A stretch of 64,000 nt of DNA from Cylicocyclus nassatus (taxonomy: Eukaryota > Nematoda > Chromadorea > Rhabditida > Strongylidae), in assembly GCA_958299035.1 (NCBI GenBank), contig CATQJL010000001.1, forward strand, positions 25,014,653 through 25,078,652, read 5' to 3'. The first letter of the stretch is position 1. Every line of letters starts with the position of its first letter. The notes below the pieces were generated by a model that saw nothing but the letters and a program-made list of their open reading frames with translations, searched no databases and was not told where the DNA came from. Of the stretch, positions 46,027-57,460 are shown piece by piece. Made by a program: the position numbers and the translations under genes.

Positions 46027-47035
46027 CAGGGTCAAGCAAGGGGTGTGGCACACGATCGCTGGTTACGACTCCCCCCCCCCCCCCTGATTGCTGTCTTAAT
46101 AAGACCCCCTGAACTATATACCTAAGATAGCATTACCAGAGTTGAGAAAAGAGGTCAGGCACAAGTCTTTCGAACCCCCCCCCCTCCCATGAAAGCCCTC
46201 AAACGACCCCTTCTTCCTCCTCTTAACCTCTGAACCTCAAAGTGTGACATTCTGGAGGACACCACCTTTTTCTAGAGAGTTTTCAGATTTCTGAGAGCTG
46301 TACGCCCGATTTTCTGTGACTGCACTTTACAATCACACGTAATTTGACGGCTGACGTCAGAATGGGCATATTGAAAGGGCCATAATTTTCTTATGGGTGG
46401 GGCATTCCGCTCCAAATTTCCAATGTAGCAAGAAGAAGCTATGTGCTCAATACTCATACCAGCAATGAAGCGCTTTCTGGATTTTGAAGGCAAGTTAAGG
46501 GGGTGTGCCGCACCCCATTAACTATATCAAAAAAACATTTTTAGCGGACAGTATTTATATATATCGATAGCCTAAACTTTGTAGACTCCATAGGACTGCA
46601 TGGAGCCTGATTTGTCTTCTTAGCTCTAAGTAATATTTAGTGAAAGCACAGCGATCAAAAGCGAAAAATGGGAAAAACGAGATTTTGGTTGGCTTCTAAT
46701 TCCACAGTTTGCAGGTCTTCTGAAGCGGGATTGCTGAGGTGGACAAAGAAGGAGTAGTGCTTTGTCTTGAGTGCAAAAACGGATAGCTAATTCACCTTTG
46801 AAACAAAGTTAACCATGTCGGAATTTGACCATTTCATACTAGGTAGCCTAGTATCTTGAATCTTCAGAATTCGCTCGCACTTTGTCTACAGGGGTTAATT
46901 GACATGCTACTTATGGATATGATACGAATATCATGTTACCACTATTATCAGATTACCCAACTACGACCCCCTCCCCTTTTGACTCCTCAATACGACCCCC
47001 CAGGTGTGGCGTGCCGCACCCCACGCTTGACCCTG
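46027..47035. mobile_element. 1009-bp hAT-like element, 8-bp target duplication GTGGTTAG
   Basis: Starts CAGGGTCAAGCAAGGGGTGT and ends with the inverse of CAGGGTCAAGCGTGGGGTGC; GTGGTTAG at 46019-46026 and 47036-47043. Inside are poly-C runs (46069-46084, 46176-46186) and a palindrome GGGGTGTGCCGCACCCC near 46500. No transposase, so non-autonomous. Confidence 0.9.
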
Positions 47036-47732
47036 GTGGTTAGTGTTGGTTCATTAGTTGCTACGGTTTTTTCGGCGCGAAAGTCGACTGATTGTGGGGA
47101 AAGGCTAGTCTGAAGAGTACGTCAAGAGCTATCAATTATTAGACCCAGACGCGAAGAAAACCAAAAATGCTATTTAGCCCAAGTTAATTGCTCAGAATAC
47201 GCGATCTTGGTCCAACATATATCTGTTTAATTGCTTTATCATCAATCTATTGATGTTTTTATTGCAGATGAACCAAACTTCAAAAGTAAGGAAGAGTAGG
47301 CATTACCCGTTTTGTTTTATTTTCTCAGAAGAAGGATGGAAAGTGGGAAAAAGAATGGACTCCAACTACTCACATAATCGCCGGGGCAGGCGGTCAGCAG
47401 AATTTTGGGGCGTGGCCAAACCTTCAGCGAGCGCTCAGACTCTTTTAACGTAGTTTCGGGCGTAGGCCGAGCAAAGATGAGACTCTATGTGGCAGAGTTG
47501 TCATCAAATGACCGTAGATTCGCCCTCAGGAGCGATTACTTGTGATTGCAGCAGAAATCTTTTTTAGAACACCTTATCTTTCTAACCCTGGTTTTGAGGA
47601 TGCTCTTGCGAAATAACTCCATTTTGCGTCTTGCAAATCTACTACTGCAACTCTAATCTCCATATCAAGAACATTGTGCTTGTTAATCATATGATTTCAG
47701 TAACAAATACGCGAATTCCTCGTCATTTTTGT

Positions 47733-47944
47733 AAGTTCGTAAATGATTGCTGTTATCCCAAGTGTCGTGTTTTCACTTCACAAATGGTTTATTCTTATTC
47801 TGCTGCTGATGCTTTATCTGTCCCACAAGTGCTTCTATATTGATTTTTCAGGCACACATGATCTCGAAGAGCTTGATAAAATGGAAACTGGTTGAGGCAT
47901 GCCGGTGCAAAGCTATCACTCGTCACAAATATCTGATAAAGTAG
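47733..47944 (+). CDS. Two candidate exons inside the inverted-repeat unit
   Basis: A frame ending VNDCCYPKCRVFTSQM…ADALSVPQ meets a GT at 47830, and an acceptor TGATTTTTCAG opens AHMISKSLIKWKLVEACRCK to a TAG at 47944, phase 0 throughout. The CC-x2-C and CRC groups hint at a metal-binding chain. The 5' end is not defined. Confidence 0.35.
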
Positions 47945-48213
47945 TCTTCAGCCCAAAGCACACAAAACTGGTTTTCTCTTACTAGAGAAAACGAAGAGCA
48001 GAATCGAAGACAGACAGCATTTTATTATGAGCATATTGATGATATTTGTTGGAAAGATACTTCTGTGTCAAAGGACGTCATCGTAATGGTGGTTAGTCTA
48101 GCTCAGCTGGCTAATCAAGTTTGCAAAGTACTACCTCTGGAAAAAGTTAATCCGGATAAAACTTGATTTTTCAGCACAACGCTCATGGCTACATACTCAA
48201 ATTACAAGCGCTA

Positions 48214-48241
48214 CTTCAAAGTAATTCGCATTACTTTGAAG
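48214..48241. repeat. 12-bp perfect hairpin
   Basis: CTTCAAAGTAAT, loop TCGC, ATTACTTTGAAG, inside the inverted-repeat unit between the candidate exons and the zinc-finger gene. Confidence 0.8.
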
Positions 48242-48373
48242 CCTTGATGTGGGTTTTTCCAACCTTGACTTCGTAGTTGTAATCTGCACATCACGACACT
48301 AGTGTTTGTACGTCTTAATGAATGGCTTTCTGAATCTTTGTGCATTGTGCTTCTAGGTAATACTTTGTTTCAG

Positions 48374-49243
48374 TCGTGCTGTTTGCGGTTATAGGAGTGT
48401 CGTTGCACGCAGAGACTGAACCCATTGCGCTGCAATACAGTTTACGCGGGGAGGTAGACAATAGGAAAATTGCAAAAGCGCTTGTTCAGAGAGAAGTTGC
48501 TCGCGTCGTACTGAAGAATTAGGCAACGAACTCAGAATGTTGTCAATCTGCCGGAAACAATCGACCCAAACAACATCGCCGATAGTGGTAGGGATAATCC
48601 ATCGCAGGAAAATCAAGAAAATAATTGCCCGTGTGAAGACGTGATGAATCATGACAGCATGAAAGAGGCAACTGATAGAAGGGGTAAGCTTGGTTGCCAA
48701 ATACATTTGTACCATAAAGTTTTCCAATCACAGGCTCAAGCCCGCCAAAATTTTGCGAATTATGCTCAAGAATAACGACGTAGGTGCGCTCAGAGAACTC
48801 CACAAGGGCATACAAAGTTTGATGCCGTAGCCCCGCCAAACCTCATACTTCAGCCCTTTGTCAGAAGAATGCCGGTTCAGACGACCAGTGCTGGACCAAG
48901 TCCTCTCCGCATTCAAACTTTCAAAACTGTAAGTTATCGAAAGGGATATCCTGGGAGTTAACCCGCACTATCTTTTTTTGCTTCAAAGGAATGCCCTGAA
49001 TGCAGAGAAGAGAAGAAACCGAAACACCGAGTCCGTAATAGTGGATGTGGGCTGAGCGCATTGGACACGGAGCGCGTGCTCCTGCTGACATGCTTCATTT
49101 GTGGAAAAGGGGACCCAGAAGAGGACGAGCAAAACAAAATCCTCTGGACGATTTGCTTGAATACTAAGGAGTGCAAAGCCTGGGCACATGTAAAGTGCTC
49201 AAAGATAGGAGAGTTATGCAGAATATGCGGAAATAGACAATAG
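48374..49243 (+). CDS. Zinc-finger (PHD-like C4HC3) protein, five exons, 5' end open
   Basis: Exons 48374-48453, 48536-48683, 48734-48779, 48865-48928 and 48989-49243; introns 82, 50, 85 and 60 bp, GT-AG. Phases 0, 1, 2 and 0 join without a stop to give about 196 residues. The first exon is hydrophobic (VLFAVIGVSLHAE), the second acidic and polar (NLPETIDPNNIADSG). Two CxxC pairs (FCELC and ECPEC) could form one zinc site across exons 3-5. The last exon has CFICGK…WTIC…KECKAWAHVKC…LCRICG, i.e. C-x2-C-x17-C-x5-C-x4-H-x2-C-x6-C-x2-C, the PHD order with a shorter last spacing. PHD fingers read histone tails; many transposon proteins use similar fingers. Start codon and any upstream exons are unresolved. 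Confidence 0.65.
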
Positions 49244-49259
49244 CGACACGAAGAGGTGT

Positions 49260-49632
49260 AGTGTCTAGCAGCATTCTTCACATGCCTTAGTTATTTTTAT
49301 TGTTTTTCAGACAAATTCATCAAATTACTATAGATTACTATTGTCGTTTATTTTTTATCTACATATCTCATATCACATTGATTTGTGAGTAATTTTTTCA
49401 TCGATGCCTGCCACTAAATTTCTGCACAAAAATTTGCCTTCTATTTATTCTTTCCGAACGTCACGGGTTGTTGTCGAGAATATTCTCAGCTCAAACTTGA
49501 CATCTCCTTCTTCATATTCTAAATGGAAGTCAGTTTTGTTATATGCTTCGACACGCCGATGTAACTGCTGCCTATGTACCGTTTTTCAATACTTAACTCA
49601 GCACTGGCTAATCAACGGCAATACTTTGTCGC
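49260..49632. other. 3' flank of the zinc-finger gene, nothing recognised
   Basis: AT-rich spacer between the convergent frames. Confidence 0.4.
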
Positions 49633-50002
49633 TCATGCATGAATCTGCTCTTGTATGATTTCAGTGCATATTTTGTTTTGTTTCATACTTAATTTTTGCT
49701 GCATCCTTTTTATTGTCATTCTCATGGTTGATGTACTAAAGATTGCATGACATGCCCGAAAGTCTTGTTTCTTTCGCAGCTGCTGCGAAAGGTTTTGATT
49801 ACTTGAACTCAAGTCACGAAAAAGAATAAACACTATGCTGTGTAGAGGTAAGAATGAGAAACGCTTTTACGATGAGCTGATAGACACGCAAAGTGTTGTG
49901 TTCCTTCTGGAGAAGTTCTTCATCCAATTGTAACCACTTTTCGTTCATAAGTATGCTTTCCGAAACAGTTCTCACCAATATTTCTTGCTGGAAAGGGAGC
50001 AT
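49633..50002 (-). CDS. Coiled-coil-like reading frames, probably one broken gene
   Basis: MLPFQQEILVRTVSESILMN and EKWLQLDEELLQKEHNTL at 49814-50002, then in another frame RDLSSSNQNLSQQLRKKQDF and MRMTIKRMQQKLSMKQN at 49633-49833. Both are helical and Gln/Lys/Leu-rich. A GT…AG intron between them does not give the right phase, so a frameshift or an undetected exon is needed. Convergent with the zinc-finger gene, inside the same inverted-repeat unit. Confidence 0.4.
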
Positions 50003-50290
50003 TTTCTACCTCTTGCCTCATAGTTTTTTGGGTAGTGATGGCACCGAATCATCCATAAAATGTAAAAGTACAAGTCCTGCAGATAGATAACTAGATACAA
50101 TAATGATGAGGAGTTCGCGTATTTGTTACTGAAAACATATGATTAACAAGCATAATATCTTTGATATGGAGATTAGAGTTGCAGTAGTAGACTTGCAAGA
50201 CGCAAAATGGAGCTATTTCGCAAGCGCATCCTCAAAATCAAAATTGGAAAGATAAGTGTTCTAAAGAAAATTCCTGCTCCAATCATAAGT

Positions 50291-50347
50291 AATCGCTCCT
50301 GAGGGCGAATCTACCGTCACTCGGTAGATTCGCCCTCAGGAGCGATT
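50291..50347. repeat. 26-bp perfect palindrome, 5-nt loop
   Basis: 50291-50316 (AATCGCTCCTGAGGGCGAAT…) is the exact reverse complement of 50322-50347, around TCACT. It sits at the right edge of the inverted-repeat unit. The left edge (47513-47538) has one copy in plus orientation. Confidence 0.9.
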
Positions 50348-50566
50348 GGTTTAATTACCCGAGTTTGGGGTACCTTCTTCGGCGGAAGGTACCTACACAG
50401 AACAGATTTCGCAGTCGTTGCACCGTTTGCTACAGTCTCCCTACCGCGCCCAACAGGGTGTTCGTGGCGGGACCAGCGTACCTGCAAACTTCAAAATGAA
50501 CCTAATGCAAAAGCAGTTTTTGTCCGAGGTTGGGCGTACAAGAACTACAAGGACGTCAAAAGATGA
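50303..50566 (+). CDS. Coding-like fragment with RTDFAVVAPFATV, plus copy
   Basis: Open for 87 codons with no ATG: VDSPSGAIGLITRVWGTFFG, RTDFAVVAPFATVSLPRPTG, CSWRDQRTCKLQNEPNAK, RGWAYKNYKDVKR, TGA. The central part recurs in inverted orientation at 52.0-52.1 kb with mostly third-position differences, a sign of past protein selection. It starts inside the 26-bp palindrome. Family unknown. Confidence 0.5.
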   Translation, partial: GRIYRHSVDSPSGAIGLITRVWGTFFGGRYLHRTDFAVVAPFATVSLPRPTGCSWRDQRTCKLQNEPNAKAVFVRGWAYKNYKDVKR

Positions 50567-51680
50567 GCATTTTTCGCGCCTAACATAGGTTGATGTATCA
50601 TACGCAGATTCTGAGTCTATTAGTTTCAAAACCGTTGTCTAAATTGGTATATTCGTAGTTGTTTTGTTTTTTCTCTTACTTTCAGCCCTGGATCATCGTT
50701 CTTTCTCTCTTTCAAGGGTTTTCTACTAGGATAACGAGCGTATCATTGTTTCAATGAAGGTTCCCAAGACTTATATTCCGGTCACCCCATTCTTCTAGTT
50801 TGAGTTTTCGCCTTCTACAATACGAACGTTGTTTTTTTTTTGTTTTAGTCCCCTCAGTTGTAATAAATGAGTGACTAATGAAGTAAATATGATTATTGAT
50901 ATTTCTCACTTTCATTCACTTCAGTTGCTCAGAGAAATCCTATCATAAGCTCTGACATTGACGATGCTAGCTAGTCAGTGTACTACCTACCGGCTACTAG
51001 TCACTGAGTGTAACTTAAATCGATGTGTTATATCTACGATCCAGAGAATCAGCAACACATCATATCAACTTCAAGTCCACTTTATGCAATTAGTAAGATT
51101 AAAGAAAGTAAGAGGGGACACCTTTTGTGGTCGCAATACGTTTATACTGTAAGTTAAGTCAGCACCGGAATCCGAACGAAAATAGTTTCCCTTCGGATGC
51201 AGCCTTACGCACAAATAGCGATAAAATGTGAAGAGAAAACGCTGCAGAGTGACAGTGATCATGGGTGCAGATAGCATCGCAAGTTCTTTTTGAAGTTCGT
51301 GAGTGCGCGATGGTCCTGCCAGCAAATATCGGCTTTCGCTTTGCTACGAACTCATACAGTTCCTAAAGCTGTTGCGTTAGACTGTATTTTGGCATGAGCT
51401 CAGTGTCAATGGATGGAAAAACCTCAACAATCGTTAAATTGTCACACTATCTTGAGTTCTCAAAGTTATACCATGGTGTAAGATCCAAATTCATGTCGTC
51501 ACTCTTCCATGAACAAGACATCAGGTAAACTATACTAGGTTATATGGTAACATATGGCTTTCAACACCTATCAAGGTGATGTTATGCAGCTCAACAACTC
51601 ATCAAGAAGGGCAAAACTCCAAACATCCTTAGTGCGACATTCATTCTTGGTTTTTACCAGCACCAGTTTCCGGAAGTGTT

Positions 51681-52136
51681 TCAAATAGATAAACAGAATA
51701 ACAGCTTTTTTTCATTTCCGAGAAGTACCACCCACCTAAATAGGTCTTCAGTTTCTATGTATGATATATCGAAACCCTTGACTGATCTAATCCACACTTG
51801 ATGGGAAAAGACAGTAATTTCAGTTAAGCTTAGGGCAATTACGGTAAATGCAAAGTGGGGTTGAAATGCGAATTTCCCCTTCTTCAAAATACTTGAAGTA
51901 TTGATCCTAGTGCTTTGTCGAGTAAACCACAGGGTCAAACCCTTGGCAATAAGTACGCAAATGCAGTTTGCAATCAGGGACGATGTGACTGACTCGGCTT
52001 CGAAGCCAGTGAGTTGAACGCGGTCCTGCCACGAACAACCTGTTGGGCGAGGTAGGGGTACTGTAGCAAACGGTGCAACGACTGCGAAATCTGTTCTGTC
52101 AACACGAATAACACTGGTGGTAACAATGGCGACGCG
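51681..52136 (-). CDS. Coding-like fragment with RTDFAVVAPFATV, minus copy
   Basis: Open for about 151 codons: FRVAIVTTSVIRVDRTDFAV, APFATVPLPRPTGCSWQD, VQLTGFEAESVTSSLIAN, then LTLWFTRQSTRINTSSILKK and hydrophobic stretches to a stop at 51681. The part after VQLTGFE has no match in the other copy and may be intron read as open. Product unknown. Confidence 0.4.
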   Translation of the reverse strand, partial: RVAIVTTSVIRVDRTDFAVVAPFATVPLPRPTGCSWQDRVQLTGFEAESVTSSLIANCICVLIAKGLTLWFTRQSTRINTSSILKKGKFAFQPHFAFTVIALSLTEITVFSHQVWIRSVKGFDISYIETEDLFRWVVLLGNEKKLLFCLSI

Positions 52137-52139
52137 GAA

Positions 52140-54328
52140 TTAATAAGCAGAGAGCACTAGATATTGAATCCCACGTACGCAAAATACACATTCCATTTTT
52201 GAATCACATCAGTTCTGCGCCCAAAACTCTAAACCGTTCGCAATCGAGTATTTGCAGCCTGAAGTAAGTTGCCTTAGGCTGACCTATGTTGCAAACTTCA
52301 AAGGGGCTGATAATACATTTCTACGGATTCTCTATTACTTAGTCTTATCATTTTGCTGATTTTGATGGTTTTTTTATAATTCAGAAGTTTAATTTTCGAT
52401 TGGAAGTATTGAGCATGATGCAAGCATTCAGTCTCTTGTTGACTAGTGACGCAAATGCCTGTCGCTCCCTCAGAGCTGGCCGAAAGGCGATCACAGTCAA
52501 TTTTCAGAGATTAAGTCCTTTACGATAGTTTAAAGTCGTTAAGTTTCTGTATGGGATTGAATGCGATTCCGTCAAATTCTAGGAAACGAAGAAAAATTCG
52601 CTCAAAATGTCTTAATAATCGAGCAAAGGCCCTGTTTGGCGTTTTTACACAAGCCAGAACACACTTCCAATCTGTCAAGCATTGAGAAAAATTGAACTAA
52701 TTCTGCTTTCAATAGACTTATTACGCAATGGGTGCGTTTCTAGAACAGGAAAAAAGCTTTCTCCGACGAGGATGTGTTGTTAGGGTTTTCGTGCACGGAA
52801 TAATCCAGAAGACTTCGGATTACATCAGACAAATCTAAGTATTGTTAAGAATGCGTCTCTTTCGCTATAACCAACAGGGTGCAACGTCCATCAAAGCAGA
52901 TTCCTTTTCAATTGGGAGGTACAAAATTCAGCCAAGGTGATGCTTTAAACTAATATCTTCAGCTATACTATAGCTTTTCATGAATGAAAGTGTTTTAGCC
53001 ACAAAGCTAAAAAACTTGTGCGACCTGACATGACTGAAATTCTCCGAGCCGATCCGCTTGGCTTATTGTTAGAAAATCTTGAGAGCTATGAATTCAACAC
53101 TTGTCAAAGCTTAAATTCATCACGTAAGCTTCTGAATTTCTCAAAAATATGACATACATTATAAGAATATTATTGTAAACGTGTAATCTAAATTCAATGT
53201 AATAAGAACGCTTTGCTCAAACAAGGAACCGTTTGTTTACGAAGCTTTGTTCCGAAATTTGCTCGCTTGCGAGACAATACATTGGAAGCTGTTAGTTGCG
53301 TAGCAACATGTTTTTTGAGGTTGAAATCTGCCCCCAAAAAGTCACGCTCCAGTCCACCTTTCTAGTCCACAGGAGTCATTTGAAATGCTGTTTACAAATA
53401 CATGGTCAAGGGGAATTCTGGGGGTCTATTGAGAGCTCACTGGGAAAGGAAGGGGTCGTCTCCAGCTATGTGTTACACCTCTTGCTCCTTGTGATAATAA
53501 ACTCGATTAGCAGGATTTCAAATAGTCGAGCTTGACATAAACTACTACATTAGCTTTAACGACTTGCCTTAAAAGCAGCGTCCAGGCAAACCTGAACATA
53601 AGAAGATCTTACGTGGAAAATAATCTTGATAATCTAAGACCCTGCTCAAATGGCGTAGGTGGTGTACTCGCGGCTAGGCTAATCATCACAAAATCACCCT
53701 CAGTATCGTAGTAACGGACGACTTGCCTCATTAGCATAGCTTAATGTCCTATCTGTTAATTTCGCGCGGCTACTCGCCCAAAAACTTACAAGCACGTTGC
53801 AAGTCGTCTGTTGTCACGATCCAGGGGGTCCAGTTTGGGGGGGGGGCAAAAGTCTCAGCCGTGAGTATCAGTGAGGGTTCCAAAATCACTTTCCACGTGA
53901 GGTCCCCGCAAGTCCAGATTTGCCTAGACGCTGCCTTTGAGTGGTTTCTATGTTGGCCGACTTACAATCGTCACACCGCGATCAGTTTTTAAATCAAATG
54001 CTTTATGTTTGTACCACTGCTTTCAAAGTACAACATACAAAGTTGGAAGACAAAACCATGTTGAAAAGGATTAGTGATCATTCTATTTTTGATTGAATGT
54101 GTTCCAATCCATATCCTTTGAGAATGCGCAGTACAGGTAGTGACCGTCTACAGTTAAGCATTGAACCAACGGAAATCGTTTGAATAAATTCTGCAAAGTT
54201 GTTATTGATACAGGCTAAAAGCAGATGACAACTTAGACGGACAGCATTTGTGAACGACTGCATTGCCACCGCCGCTCTACTTAACATTTTGAGACAGCGA
54301 AGCGGCACCTCCAAATTCGGTACATATA
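52140..54328. other. Intergenic, no gene recognised
   Basis: AT-rich. Frames at 53296-53535, 53744-53992 and 54078-54365 lack splice support. A run of nine G is at about 53838. Confidence 0.35.
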
Positions 54329-54531
54329 CAGTCTGACCCAATCCCAATCGGGCCAAAATTGGCATGGCGGGACTTTGCGTCGCAAAGGTTTTGCGTCACG
54401 CCTGCCTGCTTGATTGCTTTCTCTTCGATTTTGTCGCTCTCTTAACAGTGCGCAATGCAGCGCAATGTACTGGCGCTACGTGCGCGCAAATCAAGCAAAT
54501 GGCTCGGCCTAATCCCGACTGAGGCAGACTG
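54329..54531. mobile_element. 203-bp GC-rich MITE-like sequence, TA target
   Basis: Starts CAGTCTGACCCAATC and ends with the inverse of CAGTCTGCCTCAGTC; TA at 54327-54328 and 54532-54533. Interior has TTTGCGTC repeats. Terminal match is imperfect beyond 10 bp. Confidence 0.55.
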
Positions 54532-54533
54532 TA

Positions 54534-55419
54534 CACATGCAAAACACGTGACTGCCGCTGCAAAGTTGTCGTACGCGGCTGTAAAAGTTGATACGACACC
54601 ATGGTCGTGCAGAACACATACAGTATCGCCATCTGTTTAGTCTCCTCACGTTACTGCACACAAAGGCAAAGTCATCTTATGCGATTTAAAATGTTCTTTT
54701 TTTTGCATTTGTGAAGTGTTCCGACAATACCTTAACCGATCGGCAGTAGCGAACCGAGCCGCCCTTCCCCCCCCCCTCGAGAACGGGTGTCGAAATTTTT
54801 AAAAATCGCTTACATGGGATATAAAAATATGCAAGTGACATATTTAAACTTGCACATACTTGAAAGAATTCTTTGAATTTTTTAGAATTTAAAGTAGGCT
54901 TGTAACGAATTTTTTAGAGACTATGAATACCGCTTCCACCTTCCCGCTATCTTCTTAAATTTTGTATGGGGCCGCGAAAATCTTGGCCCCACAAAATTTT
55001 TCGAAATGAGTGGTTGACGTCACGCTACCTAATTTTAAAAAATCCCCCCTTCCCCGGACAGAAATGCTGGGACTGCCACTGCCGGTCTATATTACGTCGA
55101 ACTAATACTCAAAAAAGCTGTCACGTGTCGCTTTTATGGGATATGCACCACGGTGAGGTAAATACACAAATGACACCTTCTATGCACACAAGTTGTTTTA
55201 CGCATGAGAATTCTCTTTCGCGTTCAGTTGCAGCTCGTTCGTTGTTGTATTCAAAAGTTTGAACAAATACAAAGTTTGAGAAAGATGACAACTGTTAACG
55301 TTCGCACGCGCACTGATCAACTCCGCTGCATTCATCAACTTCCAATTAACAGGAGTAATTTTTGTAATAGGTTCAGCCAAGTATTGCTGCTGCTTGTAGC
55401 TGCTCGCAGTTTGTCTTAC
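54534..55419. other. Possible 3' region of the next gene
   Basis: A short C-run at 54768 and AT-rich sequence. The last exon of the minus-strand gene at 55420-55998 should lie here; a candidate acceptor ATGAATGCAG at about 55331 would end the protein after two codons. Not resolved. Confidence 0.35.
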
Positions 55420-55998
55420 CGTGCAAACATCATGAGTATGCACTTCTGCATTACATTTTGTGGCAAGCTTCGTTCCTGCTTCATGCCATGAAGTTACACC
55501 ATTATTTTCACTAAATTCAATTAGTCCGTGGAACGATGAAATATACGGCTGCTAATCGACTGTAACTCACCTGATATCAGCCCAGCATATACGAATGTTA
55601 GAATTCCAACCTTGAAGCGCAAGTAAATGACCCGAGTGTTGTTTGAGTTTAGATTTTAAATACTCAGTTTTGGATGGTTCATACTTCTGAAAAAGCCAGC
55701 TCAGAAAGCGGAGAGTTAACAAATTTTAGGCTTGTTAAGGTGCAGATTGTGTGGCACTGAGCTTTCTGGAACTATAATTGTATACAGTACGACTTTGCTA
55801 GAAAATGTAATTCTCAAGCTATCGTTTTGCAAAATGAAGTGAATTGATTAAGAGGGTAAAGCTAACCAGATCCGGAATTTCGATTCCGCCGCCTAACGTT
55901 CTGCAATAATGCTCCATTCCTCTTACGAGTCCTTCGTGAAGATTGGGTTTTTCGACGTTTATATCTTTTGGATCATAAGCAAAACAAATTGGAAAGAG
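55420..55998 (-). CDS. Three consecutive exons of an unknown gene, 113 codons
   Basis: Exons 55867-55998, 55571-55686 and 55420-55510; introns 180 and 60 bp, acceptors ATTTTCAG, TTTTTCAG and GAATTTAG, phases 0 and 2, no stops. They read LFPICFAYDPKDINVEKPNL, GMEHYCRTLGGGIEIPD, KYEPSKTEYLKSKLKQHSGH, LQGWNSNIRICWADI, NNGVTSWHEAGTKLATKC and VHTHDVCT. Five cysteines and several Trp suggest a folded, perhaps extracellular domain. Start and end exons are missing from the model. Family not recognised. Confidence 0.7.
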
Positions 55999-56001
55999 CT
56001 G

Positions 56002-57460
56002 AAAATGGATTTGATAGACTACAAATTATAGCGAGTGGATATTATAAATAAGAGGTTGTTCAAAAGTTCACGGGTTTTTCAGACATATTTACCAATGCTT
56101 CAAATTACCTACTGAGGACGAAGCACTGCTTTTAGCCTGTTGCTTTTTACACGATGTTAATGCGCTATAATTTGCGAGCAAAAATTACTTGGCTCTTTTT
56201 GCAACTGCTAATGTGTGCCTTTCACTTTGAAAGTTTCTTTGAGGTAACTGCCCTTTGCCTGTGCAAGCACTGCTTCATCGCAGTCCGCTTACGCGCTTGC
56301 TTTGTTGCTATATAGCATCAACTCAGTAGTACTATATGGCAACAGATCTGTTGTATTTATGTAATAGGATGCATACTCTTTCAATTCTAGCTCTGCTGTG
56401 TATGGAACAAGTCTGTAAATGATCGCTCTGTTCCTCATATATTCAAATTGAGATAATCAGACAGTACCCACTGCATCGAGATTATTGCTTTATGCTACGT
56501 AACAACCATCTAATTAATCAATATTGTTGTTTTATGTGATTGGGTTAGCCTAACATCCATCACTTTTTTTGAGCACTAAGCTATTTCACAAAAATATACT
56601 AAGTCAATCATATGGCCCTGGCATGAATTTGATGCAAGCGGTAAATTAACACAATTAATGGCGTGACCTACCATGATGGGTGACGCAACAAATACCGCGT
56701 AGGACGACATGGTGGACCACGGTTGATGCTACCGATGAAATTGGGACAGCTTAGCGGTGGCGGTAAATTTTCATGGTAAGGTGGGTTGAGGTTGGCACCA
56801 GTGCCATTAAGATACGAAGCCTTTCCCAAATGCTGGCCTAGGGTTATGGCATTAATCAGCGTCGATCGTGAGGTCAGGCACACGTTTTCAAGTTAGCGAC
56901 TCTTCCCTACACACAATGGCGTAATCGGTATTTCTGCGGAAGGGGGTGGGGTGAAGAGGAGCCCTCGAAAAAATATTTCATACAGCGAAATTGAATTTCA
57001 AAAAATTTCAAAAATTATTCCAATTATTCACAAGTATGAACAAGTTACGTACACTTTTTTATAAGTCATAGAAGTAATTTTAAGAAGTTTCGCAACACCA
57101 AGGCCCCCCGCCCTCGCCACTGCTATACATCTATTTGAACAGCTCTTTTCTTCTCTCTCTCTCACCTTCAAATCCTCAAAAACATCGTAGCATGTGGCAT
57201 CCACAATGCAAATAGTCTTTACCAAAGAGTTCTTGATTTTCGCAATTTCTACATCTTTCTGTGATTTCGACAGTACAATGCGAACAGCTCTTCAACGGAT
57301 AATTTCTCTTAGATATGAGATTTCTCAAAAGCCATAGCTTCTTTAGGAAAAGAGGTCTTGCCAGATTTCTATTGCGGCTGGAACAAGGTTTAAGCTTATT
57401 ACCCCTTTACAAAATTGAAGCCGTTTGTGGATTGCGAAAACAGCTTGACTGAGTTACTAA
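56002..57460. other. Upstream region of the 55.4-kb gene; one open frame
   Basis: A minus frame at 56668-56883 (GQHLGKASYLNGTGANLNPP…) reads plausibly and ends at a GTAGGT, but its phase does not clearly join the exon at 55998. Nothing else recognised. Confidence 0.3.

Larger units (their letters stand above)
47510..50318. mobile_element. 2.8-kb unit bounded by 223-bp inverted repeats
   Basis: 47510-47732 and 50096-50318 are inverted copies of each other with about 85-90% identity by eye (shared outer word GTAGATTCGCCCTCAGGAGC). Between them lie a spliced plus-strand zinc-finger gene (48374-49243), two further plus exons (47.73-47.94 kb) and a minus-strand coiled-coil-like frame (49633-50002). 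No target duplication or known transposase is visible, so it may be a transposon of unknown type or an inverted segmental duplication. Confidence 0.65.

Noticed and set aside
51071..51325. 84-codon minus frame MLAGPSRTHELQKELAM
   Set aside because: Two frames are equally open and no splice partner is evident.
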